Positions 7,769 through 14,915 of a stretch of DNA of 52,955 nt are shown here, piece after piece; within the stretch, counting starts at the first letter, position 1, and each line of letters opens with the position of its first letter. This stretch comes from Acidobacteriota bacterium. GTDB lineage: Bacteria; Acidobacteriota; Terriglobia; Acidiferrales; UBA7541. The stretch is from contig PMTV01000025.1 in the NCBI GenBank assembly GCA_003167215.1, positions 93,495 to 146,449 of the forward strand, in the 5' to 3' direction. Position numbers and translations under genes: made by a program. The notes beneath the pieces were generated by a model that was not told where the DNA came from, made no database searches, and saw only the letters and a list, made by a program, of their open reading frames with translations.

Positions 7769-8617
7769 TTGCCGCCAATTATAGACATTCATATTCACGT
7801 GCAGCCCAACGACGCGATCAAGCCGGAAGCTCGAGAATTGATTCGCCGGGGACGCCGGGACTACGACGAGGTGCTGAAGTTCGGGGAGAGCGCCAAAGAA
7901 TTCCTGAAGTTTTTAGATGAGGCGGAAATCGAGCGAGCGGGAATCATTAACTACGTCAGCCCGGACGTGATCGGATACACGGCGGAAGTTAACGATTGGG
8001 TCGCAAACTATTGCTCCGCCGATCCGCGGCGCCTGCTTGCATTCGGCTCCGTGCATCCAAAATATATTTTCGATGCAGGCGCGGAAGTGACCCGGCTGAA
8101 AAAACTTGGCATTCGCGGGTTAAAAGTTCACCCCTCCCATCAATTGTTTGCGCCTAACGAATATCGCAACGGCCTGGGGCCTTTGCGCGCGATGTACGAG
8201 AGGGCGGAGGAAGTTGGCCTGCCGGTAATGATTCACACAGGCACATCGATTTTCCCCGGCGCGCGAAACGTGTACGCGCAGCCTATGCTGGCTGACGATG
8301 TCGGCGTGGATTTTGCCAACCTGGTCGTAATCCTGGCGCATGGTGGGCGCCCACTGTGGATGAACGAGGCTTTTTTTCTCGTTCGCCGGCACAAGAATAT
8401 GTACATGGATGTCTCGGGGATACCTCCGCAAAAACTGCTGGAACATTTTCCTCGGATCGAGGAGATTGCGGATAAAGTCCTGTTTGGGACGGACTGGCCG
8501 GGACCCGGTGTTCCCGGAGTGCGGGGGAACATCGAGAAGTTTCGCGCGCTAGCAATATCGCCGGACGCGCAGCAGAAGATTCTGTACGATAATGCAGCGC
8601 GGCTTTTTCCAGTTTGA
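7769..8617 (+). CDS. Amidohydrolase-2 family metal-dependent hydrolase/decarboxylase
   Basis: A 282-residue TIM-barrel enzyme starting at TTG with GGGGGA about 8 bases upstream. Metal-binding features of the ACMSD/gamma-resorcylate decarboxylase group are visible: D-I-H-I-H (6-10), L-K-V-H-P-S, M-I-H-T-G, L-A-H-G-G and F-G-T-D-W-P. Members decarboxylate aromatic or muconate-type acids or hydrolyse lactones and C-C bonds. Here it sits between the CoA-transferase-like pair and a 3-hydroxyacyl-CoA dehydrogenase, so it may act on a ring-cleavage product. It has no signal peptide and should be cytoplasmic. The substrate is unknown. Confidence 0.82.
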   Translation: MPPIIDIHIHVQPNDAIKPEARELIRRGRRDYDEVLKFGESAKEFLKFLDEAEIERAGIINYVSPDVIGYTAEVNDWVANYCSADPRRLLAFGSVHPKYIFDAGAEVTRLKKLGIRGLKVHPSHQLFAPNEYRNGLGPLRAMYERAEEVGLPVMIHTGTSIFPGARNVYAQPMLADDVGVDFANLVVILAHGGRPLWMNEAFFLVRRHKNMYMDVSGIPPQKLLEHFPRIEEIADKVLFGTDWPGPGVPGVRGNIEKFRALAISPDAQQKILYDNAARLFPV

Positions 8618-8630
8618 GCGAGGTCTGTGA

Positions 8631-9500
8631 ATGGACATAAAAACCATCGGAGTGATTGGCGCGGGAACGATGGGGCGCGGAATTGCGTACGCCGCGGCGT
8701 TTGGCGGATACCGCACGGTGCTCGAAGACGTTTCTCCCGAAATGCGGGAACAAGGCGCCGCCTATGTTTCTCAAACACTGGAAGATGGAGTATCGCGTGG
8801 AAAGGTGACGCCGCAGCAGAAAGAGTCGGCGCTTAGAAATCTTACGACCGCGCGTTCGGTGGAAGACGTTTGCCGCGAAGCGGATCTTCTGATCGAAGCT
8901 GTTCCGGAAGAAATGGAAGTGAAGCTTGAGATTTTCACGATCTTCGACAAGTTCGCCAAGCCCGGCGCGATTCTGGCCAGCAACACCTCTTCGCTCTCCA
9001 TCACGGAAATGGCGTCTATTACGTTTCGCGCGGAAGATTGCATCGGCATGCATTTTTTCAATCCCGTGCCGAAGATGAAATTGCTGGAAGTCGTGCGCGC
9101 GCTGGAAACTTCTGAAGCGACCCTGCAGGCGTGCGTGGAAGTGGGACGCCGGATGGGCAAGGAAGTGGTGGTGATACGCGAATCGCCGGGATTCGTGACC
9201 AGCCGCATCAACGCGATGATTGGCAACGAAGCTTTTTACATGCTGCAGGAAGGCGTGGCCAGCGCCGAGGACATCGATAAGGCGCTGAAATTGGGACTGA
9301 ATCATCCGATGGGTCCGTTTGAGCTTGTGGACCTGGTGGGTTTGGATGTGCGCCTTAATATCCTGGAATACTTGCACAAGACGCTGGGAGAAAAATACCG
9401 GCCGTGCCCGCTCCTGGCGCAGTATGTGAAGGCGGGGCGCACCGGGCGGAAGTCAGGTCGCGGCGTGTACGAATACGCAAAAGACGCGGCAAAGAAATAA
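8631..9500 (+). CDS. 3-hydroxyacyl-CoA dehydrogenase (Hbd/PaaH-like)
   Basis: A 289-residue stand-alone 3-hydroxyacyl-CoA dehydrogenase with GAGG before the ATG and only 13 bp after the amidohydrolase. The NAD-binding motif G-A-G-T-M-G (10-15) is followed by S-N-T-S-S-L, G-M-H-F-F-N-P-V-P (catalytic His) and the C-terminal helical domain with N-H-P-M-G-P-F-E-L-x-D. The family oxidises (3S)-hydroxyacyl-CoA to 3-oxoacyl-CoA; hbd and paaH/paaC belong here. In this island it would follow the hydratase step. No thiolase gene is in the window, so the last cleavage must be encoded elsewhere or be done differently. Confidence 0.92.
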   Translation: MDIKTIGVIGAGTMGRGIAYAAAFGGYRTVLEDVSPEMREQGAAYVSQTLEDGVSRGKVTPQQKESALRNLTTARSVEDVCREADLLIEAVPEEMEVKLEIFTIFDKFAKPGAILASNTSSLSITEMASITFRAEDCIGMHFFNPVPKMKLLEVVRALETSEATLQACVEVGRRMGKEVVVIRESPGFVTSRINAMIGNEAFYMLQEGVASAEDIDKALKLGLNHPMGPFELVDLVGLDVRLNILEYLHKTLGEKYRPCPLLAQYVKAGRTGRKSGRGVYEYAKDAAKK

Positions 9501-9546
9501 TTCTGCAGCTTCCATGCAATACTCGCTGGGAAGGATTTTCTTGAAG

Positions 9547-10077
9547 ATGAACATTGCCGATCGGATTGAAATTATCGAAGGCGACCTGACCGAGATGGAT
9601 GTGGACGCCATTGTGAATGCTGCGAACAACGATTTGCAACTGGGAGGCGGCGTTGCGGGAGCGATCCGACGAAAGGGCGGCCCCGAAATCCAAAAAGAAT
9701 GCGATGCCATCGGCCAGGTGCCGGTGGGTGGCGCGGCAATTACGACGGGCGGAAAGCTAAAAGCTCGCTACGTGATACACGCGGCGAGCATGCAGCTTGG
9801 CGGAAAAACATCCGCGCACTCGTTGCGCAGCTCCACGGCGCATTCGCTGCGAATTGCGGCGCAAAAGGGACTCAAGACCATCGCGTTTCCGGCTGTGGGG
9901 ACGGGCATCGCAGAATTTCCGCTGCGCGAATGCGCCGAAATTATGTTGCGTGAAGTAGCCAAACATTTCGAGCAACCTACATCGCTCGAGAAGATTGATT
10001 TCGTTCTGTTCGACAAAGAGGCGCTGACTAGTTTTGCAAGCGTTTGGACGGAACTGCAGGCCAAGAGCTTTAAATGA
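9547..10077 (+). CDS. Macrodomain protein (MacroD/YmdB-type ADP-ribose hydrolase)
   Basis: A 176-residue protein that is essentially one macrodomain. The start at 9547 is preferred over an upstream in-frame ATG (9514) because AAGGA lies about 10 bases ahead. The signature G-D-L-T-E-M-D-V-D-A-I-V-N-A-A-N followed by G-G-G-V-A-G-A-I, and the later G-T-G-I-A-E-F-P, form the ADP-ribose pocket. MacroD-like enzymes remove ADP-ribose from acidic side chains and deacetylate O-acetyl-ADP-ribose. It overlaps the next gene by ATGA (10074-10077), so the trio up to 11479 is likely one transcript, possibly continuous with the catabolic island. Confidence 0.86.
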   Translation: MNIADRIEIIEGDLTEMDVDAIVNAANNDLQLGGGVAGAIRRKGGPEIQKECDAIGQVPVGGAAITTGGKLKARYVIHAASMQLGGKTSAHSLRSSTAHSLRIAAQKGLKTIAFPAVGTGIAEFPLRECAEIMLREVAKHFEQPTSLEKIDFVLFDKEALTSFASVWTELQAKSFK

Positions 10078-10346
10078 GCGAATTGCTCGCAGATAAGGTG
10101 CGGCACCAGCTCGTGCGTTACGAGCATCCGCTTTTTGATTTTGAAGCGCGCTCTGCGGAAGGGGGAGTGGAAGTAGAGATCCGCTACAAACCCACAAACG
10201 CGGAAGTGCACAATTATACTTTCAAGCTTCAGCCGCGCGAAATTGAACATTCGCAATTTCCATGGACTTTCCAAAAACAACTCTACGACTGCCTGCACGA
10301 TTACATCATCGAGATGTTTACGCGCAACCCGCAGCGCGTGAATTGA
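10074..10346 (+). CDS. Small protein of unknown function
   Basis: A 90-residue protein I do not recognise. It overlaps the macrodomain gene (ATGA) and the methyltransferase gene (TGATG), so it is embedded in a tightly coupled operon, which is the best evidence that it is real. It has no signal peptide or membrane segment. The middle (about 30-65) alternates charged and hydrophobic residues as in a small beta-sheet, and the end (70-90) looks helical. It is acidic-to-neutral with several aromatic residues. Confidence 0.7.
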   Translation: MSELLADKVRHQLVRYEHPLFDFEARSAEGGVEVEIRYKPTNAEVHNYTFKLQPREIEHSQFPWTFQKQLYDCLHDYIIEMFTRNPQRVN

Positions 10347-11479
10347 TGGCTTCGCGCAGCGAGCCGACGCCGCTCGCACTCATCCTCGCGGAGCGGATTC
10401 GTTCGCACGGCCCGATCACATTTGCTGAATATATGGAGGCCTGCCTCTATCACCCGGTGCACGGGTATTACACCAAAGCGGAACAGCAGCCCGGGCGCGA
10501 TTATTTTACGAGCGCGGACGCAAGGCCGCTTTTTGGGCGGCTCTTAGCGCGGCAATTACAGGAAATGTGGTGCGTGCTTGGACGCCCGGATACTTTCCAG
10601 CTTGTGGAAGCCGGAGCCGGAACAGGCCGATTGGCTAAGCAAATTCTCGATTTCGCCGCCGAGGCGTGGCCTGATTTTTACCAGGCGCTACGGTTTATTG
10701 CAGTTGAACGATCAACTTCACGCCGCTCTGTGCAATCTGAGGTTCTGGATGCGCACATTGCACGAGGTAGATTCTTGTCTCGAGACGAATTGCCGGCTGA
10801 AGTCGCTTGCGGCTGCATTTTCTCAAACGAACTTATCGACGCGATGCCGGTTCATCGCCTAGTACGCGAAGGCAACGATCTGCGCGAAATTTATGTCGGG
10901 ACCGACAAGAACGGGTTGTGCGATGAAATGGGACTGCTATCTTCGAGCGAGCTCAGCGAATATTTGTCGGAACAGAACATCCATTTGAACCAAGGACAGC
11001 AAGCGGAAGCGAATCTTGCCGCTTGCCGGTGGATCGAACAAGCAGGGAAGATGCTCAAGCGTGGATTTATCGTAACAATTGATTACGGGCATGAAGCACA
11101 GGAGCTTTACGACGAGCGGCATATGCGAGGCACTTTGCTTGCTTACGAGCGTCACCGAGCCGGCGAGGATTGGTTTCGCGTGCCGGGCGAGCAGGATTTG
11201 ACTGCGCACGTCAATTTCAGCGCGCTCGACTTATATGGGCGAAGAAGCGGACTCGTTCAAACTGGATTTATTTCTCAAAGCAACTTTTTGCTTGCGCTCG
11301 CGCGCCACGGCAATTTTTCGGATTTGCAATCAGACGAGATGACCGAGGTGGAACAAACGCAGAGACGGCTGCTTTTCAAGACGTTGATCAACCCGGAAGG
11401 AATGGGCGAGACTTTTCAAGTTCTCATTCAACATAAGGGCATCGATCCGGAAAATCTCGCCGGACTTCAACCGCTCTAA
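10346..11479 (+). CDS. SAM-dependent methyltransferase, NDUFAF7/MidA family
   Basis: A 377-residue protein; the ATG at 10346 overlaps the upstream stop (TGATG) and a longer frame from 10262 is a shadow of that gene. Family hallmarks are P-I-T-F-A-E-Y-M-E-x-x-L-Y near residue 25, the SAM-binding L-V-E-A-G-A-G-T-G (about 87-95), N-E-L-I-D-A-M-P-V-H-R, and D-Y-G-H near residue 250 followed by R-G-T-L-L-A-Y-E-R-H and D-L-T-A-H-V-N-F. In mitochondria NDUFAF7 symmetrically dimethylates an arginine of a complex I subunit. The bacterial substrate is not established. It ends 37 bp from the convergent M1-like gene. Confidence 0.88.
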   Translation: MASRSEPTPLALILAERIRSHGPITFAEYMEACLYHPVHGYYTKAEQQPGRDYFTSADARPLFGRLLARQLQEMWCVLGRPDTFQLVEAGAGTGRLAKQILDFAAEAWPDFYQALRFIAVERSTSRRSVQSEVLDAHIARGRFLSRDELPAEVACGCIFSNELIDAMPVHRLVREGNDLREIYVGTDKNGLCDEMGLLSSSELSEYLSEQNIHLNQGQQAEANLAACRWIEQAGKMLKRGFIVTIDYGHEAQELYDERHMRGTLLAYERHRAGEDWFRVPGEQDLTAHVNFSALDLYGRRSGLVQTGFISQSNFLLALARHGNFSDLQSDEMTEVEQTQRRLLFKTLINPEGMGETFQVLIQHKGIDPENLAGLQPL

Positions 11480-11516
11480 TCCGCCAACTCCGAAGATTCC
11501 AGTTTCCTTCAGCTCT

Positions 11517-13655
11517 CTAAGGGCGTTTCTTGAGGACCGGCTTGTCCGGGTCGGCGGCAGCGGGCGTGTTTGCAGCAGGGGTAGCGGATGCTCCTCCGGC
11601 GGGTGCTGCTCCCGCGGGCGCGGCGTCCGCGACGGCGTCGCCGGTGTACGGCCGCTGCAAATATTTTCCAGCTTCCTGCTGCGCCCCGGCCGTATCGTCA
11701 CCGAGATGCTGCGCTAAACTGTACTCGTTGACGGCGCGTTCGCGCTGGCCGAGAATATCGTAAATTTTTCCGATATAAATGTGGCACCAAACGTCGACCC
11801 ACTTGGGGTCCAGGTCGCCGCCGAGCGCGGCGCGAAAGGCGTTCGCAGCGGACTGAAAGTTTTTCTGGTTAAACATGGCTTCGCCCATGCGGAAATGAGC
11901 GAGCGAATTGCTGGATTGAAGATCCAGAGCGTGCTGATACTCCTGGATGGCCTCGTAGTATTGGCCGTTTTCGGCGAAGCCTTCGCCTCTTGCCACGAAC
12001 GCGCGGATTCGCAAGCGCGGACTGGACTTCAGCATATTATTATTGGGATCGATCACGATTCCGTACGGCTTGGGCCGGCCGAACGTGTCGATCTCGAATG
12101 CTTGCGTTGTTCCGGTCACCAGGATCTTCTTGTATTCGGGGTTTCCTTCCGTGTCCACGCGGATTTCAACCGGCATGCGAAATGTATCGAGATCCTGGTG
12201 AATCTTGCCCACGACTTTGAAGCCTTTTCTGGTGCGATAGACGATAAATTCAAGTTTGAATTCCGGAATGCCTGTTGAATTGACCCACTGCGAAAAGAAC
12301 GAAACAAGATTGATGGGAGGCTCGCCTTTCTTCGGAGGCGGAACTTTTGTGTAAGCCATCTTTTCGAAGTCGGCGATGTTCGCGTTTTTGCCTTCGTATT
12401 TCTTATAGAACTCGTGCAGAAGCGCGGTAAAGGCATCGTCTCCGATTTCGGTGCGGAGCATGTGAAAAACCAGAGCGCCCTTGTCGGCGACCACCGATCG
12501 GTATTCGTTTGAGAATGTCTGCAAGCGGCCGGCCTGAGAAATGGGCGCGGTGTCCTCGTACATCAACGCGCCGACCGCAAAATCTTCGAGGGCTCGGTGC
12601 AGGCCGGCGCTGCCATCGCTCTGCTCCGCGTACATCGCTTCGGCATAGCGCGAGAGCCCGTCCGTTAGCCAAGTATCGGACGAAGTAGCGGGAAGGACGC
12701 GGTCACCCCACCACTGCTGCGAGGCAAGCTGGGAGATCAGGCGATCGTTAGCTTTCGTGGTCCATTGGCGGGCGCTGATCAGCAGCAATCCGGGAGCGGA
12801 ATATCCAGCCAAGCTACCGTCGGGCATCTGCGCGATCGTAAACGGCGGAGGCGCATTCTCTTGAAGCGGCCCGAATGCATCGGAGTAATACAAAATAATG
12901 TGCGCCAGGGAATTTCCATACGCGGTTGCGGTGGACGCCTGGACCGGCGGCGTAAACACGGAAACGGTGATTCCTTCCGTTTGTACAGGATTGAGCTGCA
13001 ACGCTCCCGCGACGAAAGTGCCTACCGGACCTGGGTGATAGCAATGAAAAACGTAGGACGCCTGGCCGGCACCCTTTCCGATGCCCGGCTGCATCGTCGG
13101 CGGATCTGCCTTTCCCGTGCCGGTGACGTACATCGTATCGGGCGTGATTATTTTGAAGGTGCCGGTGTAACGATTCGCGGGATAATTGGTGAGCGGAAAC
13201 CAGCGCGCGGGAAGTAGCAGATACGCCGAAGTTTTGTCAATCGAAGCGAATCGCACGCCTCTCGTCGGGCTATCATCCTCGCTCGAAATCGGCCCGGTGT
13301 AATCAAACTCGAGAGTTACAGGCTGCCCAGGAGCTACGGCATCAGGAAGTCCGACGGTCAACAGGAGCGGATAAGTTCTATCGCGCTCGAATTCCAGCGG
13401 CTTCCCGCCCGGAATGCGGATCAAGTTCAGTTTCAAATCCTGATGTAACTCGACGACTACAGTGCGCGAAACTTCGTTGGCAATAAAATCCACGCGAGCC
13501 AGACCCGAGATGGTCTGGTCCTCGGGGTGGAGCAAGACCTGCACGTCGTAATGATCCGCACGAAACGGGAAGCGGCGCGGCGATTGCGCCGGCGCCGTGG
13601 CTGCCACCAGGAAGGATAGAGCCAGCAGGACGAGCAGCCGATGAGTCTTGTGCAA
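11517..13655 (-). CDS. Secreted M1-peptidase-like protein with TPRs, active site lost
   Basis: A 712-residue protein with a signal peptide (about 1-24). Residues 28-240 resemble the M1 N-terminal beta domain and about 240-500 the catalytic domain. The zinc motif HExxHQWWG is degenerate: residues 309-317 read Q-L-A-S-Q-Q-W-W-G, so both histidines and the glutamate are gone. The third-ligand segment N-E-G is T-D-G (331-333), and the catalytic Tyr before K-G-A is Ala (V-V-A-D-K-G-A). The W-W-G-D context and the frame are intact, so this is a pseudo-enzyme rather than a decaying gene. TPR-like helices span about 545-660, followed by an Ala/Pro-rich tail. A periplasmic binding or scaffold role is inference. 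Confidence 0.85.
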   Translation of the reverse strand: MHKTHRLLVLLALSFLVAATAPAQSPRRFPFRADHYDVQVLLHPEDQTISGLARVDFIANEVSRTVVVELHQDLKLNLIRIPGGKPLEFERDRTYPLLLTVGLPDAVAPGQPVTLEFDYTGPISSEDDSPTRGVRFASIDKTSAYLLLPARWFPLTNYPANRYTGTFKIITPDTMYVTGTGKADPPTMQPGIGKGAGQASYVFHCYHPGPVGTFVAGALQLNPVQTEGITVSVFTPPVQASTATAYGNSLAHIILYYSDAFGPLQENAPPPFTIAQMPDGSLAGYSAPGLLLISARQWTTKANDRLISQLASQQWWGDRVLPATSSDTWLTDGLSRYAEAMYAEQSDGSAGLHRALEDFAVGALMYEDTAPISQAGRLQTFSNEYRSVVADKGALVFHMLRTEIGDDAFTALLHEFYKKYEGKNANIADFEKMAYTKVPPPKKGEPPINLVSFFSQWVNSTGIPEFKLEFIVYRTRKGFKVVGKIHQDLDTFRMPVEIRVDTEGNPEYKKILVTGTTQAFEIDTFGRPKPYGIVIDPNNNMLKSSPRLRIRAFVARGEGFAENGQYYEAIQEYQHALDLQSSNSLAHFRMGEAMFNQKNFQSAANAFRAALGGDLDPKWVDVWCHIYIGKIYDILGQRERAVNEYSLAQHLGDDTAGAQQEAGKYLQRPYTGDAVADAAPAGAAPAGGASATPAANTPAAADPDKPVLKKRP

Positions 13656-13745
13656 GAAACCCTCTCACGAAAAGCAGACTATTCGCTTCTGTCTAAGATA
13701 CAGGAGTCCCGCGCGAAGTTGCCCGCAAGTACCACGCGGAAAAGG

Positions 13746-14873
13746 TTACAACATCTGCGCGAAAATGTCCGCTGCACGCTCGATCGCGCCACCCGGGCCA
13801 AGCTTGGCACGCACCTCAGCCAGGCTTGATTTCATCTCCTCACGAGCGGCCGGCGAATCCAGAAGGCGGCGAACTTGCGCTTCGACAGCGGCAGGCGTGA
13901 AATCATCCTGAATTAACTCCGGAACCACGCTTCTCCCCGCTATTAGATTCACCATGCTGAAGAAGGGTGTCCGAATCATTCGCCGCAGGATGGATGCGGA
14001 AATCGGGCTAACGCGATAAACGACAACCATCGGCGTGCCGAGGAGCGCTGCTTCAATCGTGGCCGTTCCGCTGGCGACAATGGCGCAATCGGCCGCGGCC
14101 AATGCGTCGTAAGTGGCTCCCTGGACAAGCCTTATATCGATAGCTGGGAGAGTGTGTGAAGTGAAGGAGCCCGCGGTCAGGTTCGGCGCCGCGGCGACGA
14201 CGAACTGCATCTCGTTATCGGCTCGGATGAGGCGCTCGCACGCCTCGAGTACGCGGCCATAATTTTGCCTGATCTCATTTCGCCGGCTGCCGGGCAGGAT
14301 GGCGACGATGGGCTTGTTTGGATTCAGATTGTGAAGCGCCGCGAATTCCGCGCGACTCATTGTGGGCCGCACGACGTCCACCAGCGGATGTCCGACAAAA
14401 TCTACCGGCACTCCCGCCTCGCGATAGATTTTCTCTTCGAATGGAAATATTACGACCATGCGATTTACTCGCCGCTTGATGATGCGAACGCGCCCCGCGC
14501 GCCAGGCCCAAACCTGCGGACCGATAAAATAGCCGACCGGAACGCCAATCTGTTTCAGACGGCGAGCCACGCCCAGATGGGTGCCGGGCGAATCGACCAA
14601 AATTGCAAGCGCGGCGTTGCGGCGTTTGGCTTCGCGCTTCAGACGATTCTGCACACCGATCACGGTCGGAATTTTGTGCAGGACTTCCGCGATGCCTACA
14701 ACCGCAACCTCGTGGTAGTCGGCGATCAGTTCGACGTCCGCTTCTGCCATGCGAGGACCGCCCATACCAAAGAACTTCGCGCCGGTACGTGCGCGCAAGG
14801 CAATTGCGAGCCGCGCAGCATACATGTCACTGGATGCTTCCCCGGCGGAAATCAAAATGTTCTTTTCAGTCAT
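13746..14873 (-). CDS. lpxB: Lipid-A-disaccharide synthase
   Basis: A 375-residue family-19 glycosyltransferase, close in length to E. coli LpxB (382). The N-terminus I-S-A-G-E-A-S-S-D is the family signature, followed by F-F-G-M-G-G-P-R-M, I-D-S/V-D-S-P-G-x-H and P-Q-V-W-A-W-R. The C-terminal half has L-P-G-S-R-x-N-E-I and A-S-G-T-A-T-I-E-A-A-L. It condenses UDP-2,3-diacylglucosamine with lipid X to give the lipid A disaccharide, at the inner face of the cytoplasmic membrane. It lies 42 bp after an ABC exporter pair and is probably in the same transcript. The other lpx genes are not in the window. Confidence 0.93.
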   Translation of the reverse strand: MTEKNILISAGEASSDMYAARLAIALRARTGAKFFGMGGPRMAEADVELIADYHEVAVVGIAEVLHKIPTVIGVQNRLKREAKRRNAALAILVDSPGTHLGVARRLKQIGVPVGYFIGPQVWAWRAGRVRIIKRRVNRMVVIFPFEEKIYREAGVPVDFVGHPLVDVVRPTMSRAEFAALHNLNPNKPIVAILPGSRRNEIRQNYGRVLEACERLIRADNEMQFVVAAAPNLTAGSFTSHTLPAIDIRLVQGATYDALAAADCAIVASGTATIEAALLGTPMVVVYRVSPISASILRRMIRTPFFSMVNLIAGRSVVPELIQDDFTPAAVEAQVRRLLDSPAAREEMKSSLAEVRAKLGPGGAIERAADIFAQML

Positions 14874-14915
14874 GAGAAACGCAATAGCGGCGGCGTTTCG
14901 GGGCGTCGACGGTGC

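Noticed and set aside
8283-9377. Long minus-strand open frame (364 codons) opposite the amidohydrolase and hydroxyacyl-CoA dehydrogenase genes
   Set aside because: It is antisense to two well-supported genes, has Arg/His-rich composition typical of shadow frames in GC-rich DNA, and shows no motif.
13808-13825. Sigma-54-like TTGGCACG inside lpxB
   Set aside because: The -12 GC is missing at the required spacing and the site lies inside a coding sequence.
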